A stretch of 64,000 nt of DNA, from assembly GCA_018716285.1 (NCBI GenBank), contig DVKD01000015.1:56230-120229 (forward strand). Direction: 5' to 3'. Every line of letters begins with the position of its first letter. Within the stretch, counting starts at the first letter, position 1. The notes under the pieces are model-generated. The model did not search any database and had not been told where the DNA came from. It saw only the letters and a program-made list of their open reading frames with translations. The position numbers and the translations under genes are program-made. This document shows positions 1 through 8,081 of the stretch, piece after piece. This stretch comes from Candidatus Merdivicinus faecavium. GTDB lineage: Bacteria > Bacillota > Clostridia > Oscillospirales > Ruminococcaceae.

Positions 1-2
1 AC

Positions 3-845
3 GGCTATATTGACAGCGGCGAGATCCTCTTCGAGGGCCAGGACCTGGCCAAGGCCACCAACGAGGAGATGTATAAGATCCGCGGCAACAAGATCTCGGT
101 TATCTTCCAGGAACCGATGACCTCGTTAAACCCCGTATTTACCGTTGAGCGGCAGCTCAACGAGGTTTTCCTCACGCACCAGAAGGTGAATAAGAAGGAA
201 GCTTCCAAGCGCTCGCTCCAAATGCTTCAGGCGGTCAAGATCCCCAATCCCGCCAACGTCCTGAAGCAGTACCCCCATCAGCTTTCGGGCGGAATGCGCC
301 AGCGCGTCATGATCGCGATGGCGCTCGGCTGCCAGCCGAAGGTGCTCATCGCCGACGAGCCGACTACCGCCCTCGACGTCACCATCCAGGCCCAGATCCT
401 CAAGCTGATGAACGATCTGAAGGAGCAGAACGGCACCTCCATCCTCTTCATCACCCACGACCTCGGCGTCATCAACGAGATGGCCGACGACGTCGCCGTC
501 ATGTACTGCGGCCAGGTGGTCGAGATGGCCCCTGTGGAGACGATTTTCGGCGAAAATCCCTACTCCCACCCCTACACCGAAGGGCTGATGAACTCCATCC
601 CGCGGCTCAATACCCCCACCGGCGTGCGGCTGGACGCCATTCCCGGCGCAGTGCCGCATCCGCTTGACCTGCCCAAGGGCTGCAAATTTGCGCCGCGCTG
701 CAAGTACGCGACCAGCCGCTGCATGGAGCAGGAACCGGAGCTCTATCAGATCGAAGGCAACCACCAGGTCCGGTGCTTCTACCCCTGCAAGGGCGACCGC
801 ACCAAGGAGATCGAACAGCTGAAGGAGGCGCAACATGCAAACTAA
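3..845 (+). CDS. Oligopeptide/dipeptide ABC transporter ATP-binding protein (OppD/DppD type), 5' truncated by window
   Basis: This is an ATPase subunit that powers import of peptides (or nickel) across the cytoplasmic membrane together with permeases that lie outside the window. The reading frame is open from base 3, so the ORF-track start at 69 is internal and the Walker A motif lies upstream of the window. Visible motifs are the Q-loop ([12 protein letters not shown]), the signature LSGGMRQRV, Walker B ([12 protein letters not shown]), the switch histidine in ITHDLG, and the C-terminal oligo_HPY domain with Cys-rich [14 protein letters not shown]. The stop overlaps the start of the next ATPase gene, so the two are translationally coupled. 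The substrate cannot be decided from the ATPase alone. Confidence 0.93.
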   Translation, partial: GYIDSGEILFEGQDLAKATNEEMYKIRGNKISVIFQEPMTSLNPVFTVERQLNEVFLTHQKVNKKEASKRSLQMLQAVKIPNPANVLKQYPHQLSGGMRQRVMIAMALGCQPKVLIADEPTTALDVTIQAQILKLMNDLKEQNGTSILFITHDLGVINEMADDVAVMYCGQVVEMAPVETIFGENPYSHPYTEGLMNSIPRLNTPTGVRLDAIPGAVPHPLDLPKGCKFAPRCKYATSRCMEQEPELYQIEGNHQVRCFYPCKGDRTKEIEQLKEAQHAN

Positions 846-2406
846 CCAGACTGAAAAGAAGGTGCTGCTGCGCATTTCCCACCTCAAGCAGTGGTTCCCG
901 GTCAAAAAGACCACCATCGGCGGCGAACAGCTCTATGTCCGCGCCAACGACGATATTTCGCTCGACATCTATGAGGGCGAGACCCTCGGCCTTGTCGGCG
1001 AGAGCGGCTGCGGCAAGTCCACCCTCGGGCGGGTTCTGCTCCAGCTTTACCACCAGACCGAAGGCAAGACCATGTATTACGGCCGCACCATCGACTCCCT
1101 TGCCCCCGCTTATGTGGAAAAGACCTTAAAACACCTCGAGAGCGGCCGCGCCAAACTCCGCGAGCTGGAAGCGAAGCGCGACAAGCTCGTCCGGGAGTAC
1201 GAATCCCTCGACGAGACCTCCCGCCGCGCCAAAAAGGCGGAGAAGGACAAGGCCGTCAAGGAGGCGCACAGCCTCTTCCTCGATATGGCGCAGCTGGTCG
1301 GCGGCTTCCTCGCCCTCGACGATTTGAAGCCGGTTTCCGAGCTGTTTTTGCAGGAATACCGCTCCGCGGCAGCCCTCCACAAAATGCGGGAGGCGCGCGA
1401 CCTCGTCCAGATCGACCGCAACGCCGTCGAAGGGCGCCGCGATGCCGCCAAGCAGAAGGGCAAAAACGCCGCTTCCCTCGAAGCAAAACTGCGCAAGCTG
1501 GATGCGGACCTCAAAGCCCGCGATGAAAAGATCGCCGCCGGGGAGGCAGAGCTTGCGAAGATCCGCACCGAGATTGAGTCGCTGCGGATTCAGAATGCCG
1601 GCAAGGGCAAGTTCGACGAGTACGAGCGTTACCGCGACGACGGCATCGACCTCGCGAAGCTGGGCTATAAGGAAATGCGGCAGCTCCGCAAGGATCTCCA
1701 GCTGATCTTCCAGGACCCCTATTCTTCGCTGAACCCCCGCATGACGGTCGGGCAGATCATCGGCGAGGGTCTGCTTGCCCACAACTTTTTCCAGAAAAAC
1801 GACGACCGGATGATGGATTACGTCATGCAGGTCATGGAGAACTGCGGACTTTCCTCCTATATGATCCACCGCTACCCGCACCAGTTCTCGGGCGGCCAGC
1901 GGCAGCGCATCGGCATCGCCCGTTCGCTGGCGGTCAAGCCGAAGTTTGTGGTCTGCGACGAGGCGGTCTCGGCCCTCGACGTTTCCATCCAGTCCCAGGT
2001 CATCAACCTGCTCCAGGACCTCAAGGAGCAGGAGCACCTGACCTACCTCTTCATCACCCATGACCTGAGCGTCGTCAAGTATATCAGCGACCGGATCGCG
2101 GTCATGTACCTGGGCAACGTCGTCGAGCTGGCGCGGTCGGAGGACCTCTTTGCCCATCCCCTCCACCCCTATACCGAGGCGCTGCTGCTCGCCATCCCGA
2201 CCACCGACCTCGACCACCGCAAGCAGATCGTGCCGCTGGAGGGCGACATCCCCAGCCCCATCAAGCCGCCCAAGGGCTGCAAGTTCCACACCCGCTGCAA
2301 GTACGCGACCGACCTCTGCCGGGAGGTCGTCCCCGATTTTGTTGAGGCGGAACCCGGCCATTTTGTCGCCTGCCACCACATCCTCGACCACAAGGTCATC
2401 GAGTAA
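835..2406 (+). CDS. Oligopeptide ABC transporter ATP-binding protein (OppF type) with ~175-residue coiled-coil insertion
   Basis: Second ATPase of the peptide importer, partner of the upstream OppD-like protein. It starts at ATG 835, overlapping the oppD-like stop by 11 bases. Walker A (GESGCGKST) is near residues 55-63, but the Q-loop (LIFQDPYSSLNP) appears only near residue 290; ordinary OppF has about 50 residues between them. The intervening residues, roughly 90-275, are rich in Lys, Glu, Arg, Ala and Leu and read as long antiparallel coiled coils (ALHKMREARDLVQ, EAKLRKLDADLKARDEK). After the insert come FSGGQRQRIGIAR, VVCDEAVSALD, ITHDLS and the oligo_HPY segment CKFHTRCKYATDLC, all intact. 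Length 523 against the usual 310-340. The insertion is seen directly; what it does is unknown. Confidence 0.93.
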   Translation: MQTNQTEKKVLLRISHLKQWFPVKKTTIGGEQLYVRANDDISLDIYEGETLGLVGESGCGKSTLGRVLLQLYHQTEGKTMYYGRTIDSLAPAYVEKTLKHLESGRAKLRELEAKRDKLVREYESLDETSRRAKKAEKDKAVKEAHSLFLDMAQLVGGFLALDDLKPVSELFLQEYRSAAALHKMREARDLVQIDRNAVEGRRDAAKQKGKNAASLEAKLRKLDADLKARDEKIAAGEAELAKIRTEIESLRIQNAGKGKFDEYERYRDDGIDLAKLGYKEMRQLRKDLQLIFQDPYSSLNPRMTVGQIIGEGLLAHNFFQKNDDRMMDYVMQVMENCGLSSYMIHRYPHQFSGGQRQRIGIARSLAVKPKFVVCDEAVSALDVSIQSQVINLLQDLKEQEHLTYLFITHDLSVVKYISDRIAVMYLGNVVELARSEDLFAHPLHPYTEALLLAIPTTDLDHRKQIVPLEGDIPSPIKPPKGCKFHTRCKYATDLCREVVPDFVEAEPGHFVACHHILDHKVIE

Positions 2407-2418
2407 GGCGGGGACGCG

Positions 2419-2628
2419 ATGTTCAATCTCTTCCGAAACCGCAGGCTGGAGCGCAACCTCCGTGTCGAAGAAAGCGAGGAGCGCTTTCGCAAGCAGCTTG
2501 ACGAGACGCCGCTTGAAAAGAAGGACATCCCCGCGATGATCATTGCGGCCTTTCTCGTCCTGCTGCCGGCCGTACTCGTGACCTTCGGCCTGATTGTGCT
2601 GCTGATGTATCTTTTTTTCTTCCATTAA
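2419..2628 (+). CDS. Small single-pass membrane protein, unknown function
   Basis: A 69-residue protein that follows the oppF-like gene after 12 bases, so it probably belongs to the same transcript. The N-terminal ~40 residues are highly charged (RNRRLERNLRVEESEERF); the C-terminal part is one hydrophobic segment of about 25 residues (MIIAAFLVLLPAVLVTFGLIV) ending in aromatic residues and His. The start is supported by an upstream GGGGA-like site. I do not recognise a family. A strong hairpin terminator follows directly. Confidence 0.7.
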   Translation: MFNLFRNRRLERNLRVEESEERFRKQLDETPLEKKDIPAMIIAAFLVLLPAVLVTFGLIVLLMYLFFFH

Positions 2629-2647
2629 CTGCCGTTTTTCGGCGCAA

Positions 2648-2682
2648 AAATCCCCGCGCAGGTGCTGCCCGCGCGGGGATTT
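2648..2682 (+). terminator. Intrinsic terminator after the peptide-transporter operon (possibly bidirectional)
   Basis: Perfect 12-bp inverted repeat AAATCCCCGCGC / GCGCGGGGATTT with an 11-base loop, lying between the convergent small membrane protein gene and the anti-sigma gene. A-tract on the left and T-rich stretch on the right suit both directions. Confidence 0.75.
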
Positions 2683-2700
2683 CACTTTTGCCGATACAGT

Positions 2701-3570
2701 TTACAGGGCTGCCGCCAGGAGATCCGCGAGCTCCCCGTCCGCAGGGTAGGCGATCTCCCCAAGGAGGAGAAGCCCATCGTCGGGGTACCAGACGAGCCGG
2801 AAGGAGAGCCCGTTCGGGAGGACGGCGGACAGTTCCGCGGCCGCCGTTCCCTCGGGTATTGTGCCGGAGGGGATGAGGGCCGCCAGCAGCGGGCCCGCAG
2901 AGTCCGGGAGGGCGCTGCCCGCCAATTCGGCGGAGATTCCTTCCCCGTCAAAGCCGTAAAGCGCGCCCAGGGTCATCCCTTCCGCCCCGCCGCTGCAAAG
3001 GAGGAAGGAGAGCTCCTCCTCACTTTGGAGCAGCCGGACGGCCGGCACCTCCGCAAGCGGGAGGTAGGCGTAGACCATCCCGGCCGCTGTTTCTCCCAGA
3101 AGGTCGCCGCGGTCAGCCTCCGCAGGGGATTCCGGCAGGCCGGTTTCCGCTAAGAGGGCCGGGTCCGAAACGACCGTGTAGCGGATGCCGTCCAGCTCGC
3201 AGCCGGTATCCAGTATGGCCGTTTCCAGCCCCACGCCCAGCTTGTTTTCCCGCGCGCTGTCTGACGCGTCTTCCGCACTGCCCATCTGGGCTTCGGCAGC
3301 CGCGGCGGAAGATTCCGCGGCGGAGGACGCCTCCGGCGCTGTCGAATAGGCGGCAGAGCTGCTTGTGCTGCCCGAAGTGTTGGTCTCGACCCCGTTCAGG
3401 CGGACATATATCAGGCCGCCCGCAGCGATGACCATCAGGCAGGCGGCAGCAGAGAGCCAGCGCAGGGCAGTCCGGGCAGGACGCGCCTTTGCGGGGGTAT
3501 AGTCCTCCGCCTCGGTGAGGAAGCGGTCGTCGATCTCTCCGATCGCTTCGAACAGCTTTAAGGATTTCAC
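2701..3570 (-). CDS. Anti-sigma-factor-like membrane protein paired with ECF sigma factor
   Basis: A 289-residue protein with a short cytosolic N-terminus (KLFEAIGEIDDRFLTEAEDY, typical of the sigma-partner proteins of Firmicutes), one transmembrane segment near residues 40-58 (WLSAAACLMVIAAGGLIYV), a low-complexity Ser/Ala/Glu linker (about 70-110), and an extracytoplasmic domain rich in Leu and Gly. Its ATG overlaps the sigma gene stop (ATGA), the classic arrangement of an ECF sigma and its regulator. Inference: it holds the sigma factor at the membrane until an envelope signal is sensed. No known sensor fold was recognised in the C-terminal part. Confidence 0.75.
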   Translation of the reverse strand: MKSLKLFEAIGEIDDRFLTEAEDYTPAKARPARTALRWLSAAACLMVIAAGGLIYVRLNGVETNTSGSTSSSAAYSTAPEASSAAESSAAAAEAQMGSAEDASDSARENKLGVGLETAILDTGCELDGIRYTVVSDPALLAETGLPESPAEADRGDLLGETAAGMVYAYLPLAEVPAVRLLQSEEELSFLLCSGGAEGMTLGALYGFDGEGISAELAGSALPDSAGPLLAALIPSGTIPEGTAAAELSAVLPNGLSFRLVWYPDDGLLLLGEIAYPADGELADLLAAAL

Positions 3571-4127
3571 AGGGAAATTCCCTCCTTTGTCAGATAATCG
3601 CGGAGCTTTTTCCGCAGGCGGAAGAGCATCGAGGCCGCCTTGCTGGTGCTCATCCCGGTGCGGGCGGCGACCTCCTCGATGGAGTCGGCGAACCAGTAGC
3701 GCCGGACAAAAACCGTCCGCTGCTCCCGCGTGAGGGTGTCGAGAAAAGCGCTCAGCAGGCCGCCGAGGGCGCGGGCGTCAACCGTCTCCTCAAGGGTGCC
3801 GCCAGCCGGGAGGCAGTCCTCGAGCTCCGAGAGGAGGACGCCGGTCTCGCCGCCGCCCCGCTTGGCCGCGTGGCGCTTCTGCCAGCAGTGGAGCGAGATG
3901 TTGCGGGTGATTTTTCCCAAAAAGGCGGAAAAAATGGATGGGCGCTGGGGCGGGATGGCGTTCCAGACGCCGAGGTAGGCGTCGCTGACGCACTCCTCAG
4001 CGTCCTGCGGATCGTGCAGAATATTCATGGAGATACGGCGGCAGTAGCTGCCGTATTTTTGATCGGTCTGGGCAATGGCCTCCTCTGAACGGTTCCAGTA
4101 GAGATCGATGATCTGAGAGTCGTCCAT
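3567..4127 (-). CDS. ECF-type RNA polymerase sigma factor (sigma-70 family)
   Basis: A 186-residue sigma factor with region 2 (DAEECVSDAYLGVWNAIPP, then FSAFLGKITRNISLH) and region 4 with a helix-turn-helix (IEEVAARTGMSTSKAASMLF, RLRKKLRDYL). It directs RNA polymerase to a small regulon, usually including its own operon. The start at 4127 has an ideal AGGAAGGAGG site. Downstream and overlapping is the membrane anti-sigma-like gene. Divergent from the LCP-like gene at 4.2 kb, which may be a regulon member (inference). Confidence 0.92.
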   Translation of the reverse strand: MDDSQIIDLYWNRSEEAIAQTDQKYGSYCRRISMNILHDPQDAEECVSDAYLGVWNAIPPQRPSIFSAFLGKITRNISLHCWQKRHAAKRGGGETGVLLSELEDCLPAGGTLEETVDARALGGLLSAFLDTLTREQRTVFVRRYWFADSIEEVAARTGMSTSKAASMLFRLRKKLRDYLTKEGISL

Positions 4128-4247
4128 CAGGCAGCCTCCTTCCTATTATAATAGACCCGTTTTCGGGCGTTTGATTGCATTGCCGGGCAAATTTCCCGCA
4201 TAACGGCCCGACCGCTGCCCATACTCTGCGGGAAAGGGTGTGTGATT

Positions 4248-5153
4248 ATGGGCGCGGAGCGCAACCGGGAGAAAAAGGAACGGTCTTCCTTCGGAATTTT
4301 TATGATATCCTTCAGCATCAGCCTGACGGTGCTGCTGGCAGTCGTGCTGGCGGTGATGTCGGCGGTATTCGGGCCTCTCGGCAGCAGCCGGACCGGCCAG
4401 GAATCCGCTCCCGAAGCCGCCGAAGCGGGGCTTTCCTACCGCCCGGACGCAGCGGCCGGCTTGAACCTTCTGGTGGTAAGCGTGCGGGAGCGGAGCGACG
4501 CGCCCCACGCCTTCACCCTCTGCCGGTTCGACCCTGCCAACGACCGGATCCTCCTCGTCCCCATTCCGCCCGAGACAGTGACGACGGTCCAGGCCCGCAC
4601 CGACACCTTTGCCGGGCATTACGGCTACGCCGGCTCGGCAAACGCGCGGCTGGCGGCCGAAAACCTGCTGGGCTGCACAGTCGGCCGCTATGTGCGGCTG
4701 AGCAGGGGAGGGGCTGTCAACCTGATCGACGCGCTGGGCGGCCTCACCTATCATTTTGACGAGGGCTACGAGACGGACACGGTCTCCGTCCCGGCTGGCA
4801 CCCATCTCTTAAACGGCGAGCTGCTCTACGAGGTGGCGAACGCCGCCCCCGCGGATGTGCAGGCGGAAAACTGGCGGCTCACCCTGGCCGGGGAGCTGCT
4901 CGTGCAGCAGCTTGACGCCGAAGCCGACGACCGGCTGGATTACCTGATGGAGGTTTTCTGGAACAACACCGACACCGACCTGTCCCAGTTTGATTATACC
5001 ACAAGACGCAAGGCTTTGACATACTTTTTGGAAAATGAAGAAAAACGGGTGGAGATTTTCCCGCTTTCCGGCAGCTGGAACCCGGAACACACCGAGTTTG
5101 TCCCCAGCGAGCAGGTGCTGAGCGAGCTGCGGGGGATGTTCGAAGGGGAATAG
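4248..5153 (+). CDS. Degenerate LytR-CpsA-Psr (LCP)-like membrane-anchored protein
   Basis: About 301 residues from ATG 4248 (GGAAAGGG lies 9 bases upstream; the track start at 4242 is a GTG two codons earlier). An N-terminal transmembrane segment (ISFSISLTVLLAVVLAVMSAVFG) leads into an extracytoplasmic domain whose skeleton matches LCP phosphotransferases: RILLVPIPPETVTTV, then GGAVNLIDALGGLTYHF, then LNGELLYEVANA. LCP enzymes attach glycopolymers to peptidoglycan and need arginines in the IPRD-like and YxRxR-like motifs; here those positions read IPPE and YEVAN, so catalytic arginines appear lost. It may be a non-enzymatic relative. Divergent from the sigma/anti-sigma pair. Confidence 0.7.
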   Translation: MGAERNREKKERSSFGIFMISFSISLTVLLAVVLAVMSAVFGPLGSSRTGQESAPEAAEAGLSYRPDAAAGLNLLVVSVRERSDAPHAFTLCRFDPANDRILLVPIPPETVTTVQARTDTFAGHYGYAGSANARLAAENLLGCTVGRYVRLSRGGAVNLIDALGGLTYHFDEGYETDTVSVPAGTHLLNGELLYEVANAAPADVQAENWRLTLAGELLVQQLDAEADDRLDYLMEVFWNNTDTDLSQFDYTTRRKALTYFLENEEKRVEIFPLSGSWNPEHTEFVPSEQVLSELRGMFEGE

Positions 5154-5154
5154 C

Positions 5155-5183
5155 TTGACAGCCGGGGGGAAATGTGCTATCAT
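5155..5183 (+). promoter_or_regulatory. Promoter of SAM methyltransferase gene
   Basis: TTGACA, 17-base spacer, TATCAT, ending about 50 bases before the ATG at 5235. It begins two bases past the upstream stop. Confidence 0.7.
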
Positions 5184-5234
5184 TGGGAAAACATTTTTCC
5201 AAAAGAATGGACGGCAGGAAAGAAGGACACCGGC

Positions 5235-6086
5235 ATGAAGGAAAGCAGGGAACAGGTGCGCGCCTTTTACGAGGGCGCGGCGCAGGCGGAGTGGAAGCGG
5301 CTCGACGGCTATGCGCCGGAATTTGAGATCAATCTACGGATGATGGAGCGGTATCTCCGCCCCGGCGACCGGGTGCTCGACATCGGCGGCGGGCCGGGGC
5401 GGTACGCCTTGGCGCTTGCCCGGAGAGGGTGCGCGGTCACCCTTGTCGACCTCTCCTCCGCCAATGCGGAGCTGGCCGCGGCAAAGGCGGCCGAAGCGGG
5501 GCTTCCGATCACCGCGATGCAGGGGGACGCGCTGGAGCTGGACGCCCTCCATCTGGGAAAATTTGACCATGTGCTGCTGATGGGGCCGCTCTACCACCTC
5601 CTCGAAGAAGAGGAGCGGAAAGAGGCGGTGCGGCAGGCGCTTTCCCGCCTGAAACCCGGCGGGACGCTCTTTGCCGCCTTCATTTCCCAGTCTGCCAACC
5701 TCATCGACCTGCTGCGGGGGTATCCGGCAGAGATCCTGCGCGGCGCCCCGGAGGAGGAAGCCTGGCTGCAGAACCTGCTGGAGGGCAGGGCTTACGCGGG
5801 CGGGGGCTTCACCCAGGTCTACTTCGAGCAGGTCAGCGGCATTCTGCCCTTTTTCGCCCAATTCCCGCTGGAAACGCTGCATTTCCTCTCCAGCGAGGGA
5901 ATACTGGCTCCCTTCCGCCATTCTCTGCAAAGCCAGCCGCAGGAGGTGCGGGAACGGTGGCTGGACATCGCCTTCCGGCTCTGCGAGCGGGAGGAATTTC
6001 TCGCCTACGGCGAGCACCTGCTTTATATCGGGCGGCTCACCGCCCCTTTTCCGGCCGGGGAGACCCCGGGAGGAGCTGCCTGCTGA
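5235..6086 (+). CDS. Class I SAM-dependent methyltransferase
   Basis: About 283 residues from ATG 5235 (KESREQVRAFYEG), chosen because AAGAAGG sits just upstream and the promoter TTGACA-17-TATCAT lies inside the longer track ORF. Motif I is VLDIGGGPGRYALALARRG, followed by VTLVDLS (acidic loop) and FDHVLLMGPLYHLLEEEER (motif IV/post). This is the small-molecule methyltransferase fold; the substrate cannot be inferred. Its 3' end overlaps the 3' end of the convergent MATE gene by 50 bases. Confidence 0.85.
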   Translation: MKESREQVRAFYEGAAQAEWKRLDGYAPEFEINLRMMERYLRPGDRVLDIGGGPGRYALALARRGCAVTLVDLSSANAELAAAKAAEAGLPITAMQGDALELDALHLGKFDHVLLMGPLYHLLEEEERKEAVRQALSRLKPGGTLFAAFISQSANLIDLLRGYPAEILRGAPEEEAWLQNLLEGRAYAGGGFTQVYFEQVSGILPFFAQFPLETLHFLSSEGILAPFRHSLQSQPQEVRERWLDIAFRLCEREEFLAYGEHLLYIGRLTAPFPAGETPGGAAC

Positions 6087-7398
6087 CCCTGCGGTAGTAG
6101 AGGAGCCCCGCCGCGTCGGCCAGAAACCAGCCGATGGGGATGGCCCACCAGATCCCGGGCAGGCCGATTGCGGGGATCGGGGCGAGAAGGTAGGCGAGCG
6201 CCACCCTTGTCCCCAATGAAATGACGGTCAGCACGACCGAAATGCCCGGCCGGCCCAGCCCACGGTACAGGCCGTAGAGCAGGAACAGGCAGCCGATGCC
6301 GCAGTAGCAGGCCCCCTCAATCTGCAGGTAGCGCACCCCTTCGGCGATGATGGCCGTTTCGGACGGGTCGACAAAGATGCACATGAGCTGCGGCGCAAAG
6401 ACAAACACCCCCACCGAAATGACCACGCAGAAGAGGAAGGCCGTCAAAATCGCGGCCCGCAGCCCGCGCCGGATCCGCTCGCCCTCCCGCGCCCCGGTAT
6501 TCTGGGCGATGAAGGTAGAGAAGGCGTTGCCGAAGTCCTGCACCGGCATATAGGCAAAGGAGTCGATCTTGACCGCCGCCGCAAAAGCCGCGATGACGGT
6601 CACGCCGAAGCTGTTGACCAGCCCCTGGATCATCAGGATGCCGAAATTCATGACCGACTGCTGGACGCAGGTCAGGAGGGAGTAGCTCGCGATCTGCCGC
6701 AGGATCCTCCGGTCAAACCGCAGGTGCCGCCGCGAAAACCGGAAGAGCGGCGCCCGCAGCAGGGTGTAGAGGGCGAGCCCGAAGGCCGACACCGCCTGCG
6801 CGATGATGGTCGCCCAGGCCGCGCCTGCAACCCCCATATTGCCCTGGATGATGAAAACAAGATCCAGGACGACGTTTAAGACAGCCGCCACTGCCAGCAG
6901 GACGAGCGGCATCGCCGAGTTGCCGATGGCCCGCAGCCAGGCGGCGAAGTAGTTGTAGAGGAAGGTGAAGACGATGCCGATGAAAATGACCTGCAAATAG
7001 TCGCGGGTCATGCCGTAGATCTCGGCCGGGATCTGCATCAGCCGGAGGATGGGGTCGAGCAGCAGCAGGGCCGCCCCTTCGATGAGGACGGTCAGCAGGG
7101 CGATAAGGCCGAAGGAGAGGACGCTCGCCGTCTTGAGGGCGTCTTCCTCCCCTGCGCCGAAGAGCATCGAGAGCAGGACGCCGCTCCCCATGCAGAGCCC
7201 CAGCAGGATGGAGGTTACAAAGGTCATGAGGGTGTAGGACGCGCCGACCGCCGCCAGCGCGTCCGGGCCGAGCACCCGGCCGACGATGAGGGTGTCGGCG
7301 ACGTTGTAAAACTGCTGTAAGAGGTTCCCGGCGATCATCGGGAGGGCAAAGAGGAGCATCGAGCGGGCCACAGGGCCCCGGGTCAGATTGCGGTTCAA
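6037..7398 (-). CDS. MATE-family multidrug/cation exporter
   Basis: A twelve-helix membrane exporter of about 453 residues that uses a Na+ or H+ gradient. The start is best placed at TTG 7398 (NRNLTRGPVARSMLLFALP), which has AAAGG 9 bases upstream; the track ATG at 7407 lies directly against that site. Family features: LLFALPMIAGNLLQQFYNVA in helix 1 and DTLIVGRVLGPDALAAVGAS, plus the repeated half with FGILMIQGLVNSFG. Expressed alone from a promoter at 7431-7459. The substrate is unknown. Confidence 0.92.
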   Translation of the reverse strand: MNRNLTRGPVARSMLLFALPMIAGNLLQQFYNVADTLIVGRVLGPDALAAVGASYTLMTFVTSILLGLCMGSGVLLSMLFGAGEEDALKTASVLSFGLIALLTVLIEGAALLLLDPILRLMQIPAEIYGMTRDYLQVIFIGIVFTFLYNYFAAWLRAIGNSAMPLVLLAVAAVLNVVLDLVFIIQGNMGVAGAAWATIIAQAVSAFGLALYTLLRAPLFRFSRRHLRFDRRILRQIASYSLLTCVQQSVMNFGILMIQGLVNSFGVTVIAAFAAAVKIDSFAYMPVQDFGNAFSTFIAQNTGAREGERIRRGLRAAILTAFLFCVVISVGVFVFAPQLMCIFVDPSETAIIAEGVRYLQIEGACYCGIGCLFLLYGLYRGLGRPGISVVLTVISLGTRVALAYLLAPIPAIGLPGIWWAIPIGWFLADAAGLLYYRRVSRQLLPGSPRPEKGR

Positions 7399-7430
7399 GG
7401 GAAGCATCCTTTCTTCTGTCGTTATCTTCC

Positions 7431-7459
7431 ATCATAACAGGAAAAGGGCCGTCCGTCAA
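7431..7459 (-). promoter_or_regulatory. Promoter of MATE gene
   Basis: On the minus strand TTGACG, 17-base spacer, TATGAT, about 33 bases before the TTG start. Confidence 0.65.
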
Positions 7460-7503
7460 TGCTCGGGGCGGCGCATCCGCTGCAAAAATCAAAAACCGTC
7501 TCA

Positions 7504-7532
7504 TTGCATCCGGGGCCGCGGTATGCTATCAT
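7504..7532 (+). promoter_or_regulatory. Promoter of alkyltransferase-like gene
   Basis: TTGCAT, 17-base spacer, TATCAT; the ribosome site AGGAGG and ATG 7554 follow about 20 bases downstream. Confidence 0.6.
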
Positions 7533-7553
7533 AGAGCCAGGAGGTGGAACCAA

Positions 7554-8045
7554 ATGGCAAACGAGGACCAAAAGGATTTCAACGCGATGCTCCGAGACAA
7601 TGCGGGGATGCCCCGGATCCAGATCGTCACCGATGCGGAAACGATCCGCAGATACGGCGGGGAGCGGATGTTTTTCGCGCCGCCCGCCGCCTATGACGCG
7701 ATCATGAAGGCCGTCCCTCGCGGGAAGCTGCTGACCGTCGGCGCGATTCGGGAGTACCTGGCCGCCCAGAACGGCGCGGACTTTACCGACCCGATCACCG
7801 CGGGAATCTTCGTCTCCATCGCGGCCTGGGCGAGCTTCCAGCGCGCTGCGGATGAGACGCCCTACTGGCGCACCCTCAAGGCCGGCGGAGAATTAAACCC
7901 CAAATACCCGGGCGGGGTCGAGGCGCAGAGGGAACGGCTCGAGGCGGAAGGGCACGCGGTCATCCGCAGGGGGAGGACCCGCATCCGGTATTATGTCCGG
8001 GATTATGAGAAAGCCCTCTTTGACCTGCGGGAGCTGCGGGGATAA
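7554..8045 (+). CDS. Alkyltransferase-like (MGMT-fold) DNA-binding protein lacking the catalytic cysteine
   Basis: 163 residues with a good AGGAGG site. The middle (PRGKLLTVGAIREYLAAQNG) matches the helix-turn-helix of O6-alkylguanine-DNA alkyltransferase, and the following TPYWRTLKAGGELNPKYPGG aligns with the active-site segment that normally reads PCHRVV..DG.L.GYAGG. The catalytic Cys is replaced (PYWR). Known alkyltransferase-like (ATL) proteins, with PWHR, bind alkylated bases and recruit nucleotide excision repair rather than repairing directly; this protein is inferred to act similarly. The ~60-residue N-terminal segment is not part of the core domain. Confidence 0.75.
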   Translation: MANEDQKDFNAMLRDNAGMPRIQIVTDAETIRRYGGERMFFAPPAAYDAIMKAVPRGKLLTVGAIREYLAAQNGADFTDPITAGIFVSIAAWASFQRAADETPYWRTLKAGGELNPKYPGGVEAQRERLEAEGHAVIRRGRTRIRYYVRDYEKALFDLRELRG

Positions 8046-8051
8046 AGAGGT

Positions 8052-8081
8052 GGCGGCAGCCGTCAGGCTGCCGCCCTTTTT
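8052..8081 (+). terminator. Intrinsic terminator after the alkyltransferase-like gene
   Basis: GGCGGCAGCC-gtca-GGCTGCCGCC followed by CTTTTT. It overlaps the last codon of the convergent XRE gene. Confidence 0.85.

Noticed and set aside
126-917. Long minus-strand ORFs opposite the opp genes (also 1126-2685, 20259-22634, 41077-42402 and similar)
   Set aside because: Antisense shadows caused by high GC; they lack family motifs and ribosome sites and lie opposite well-supported genes.
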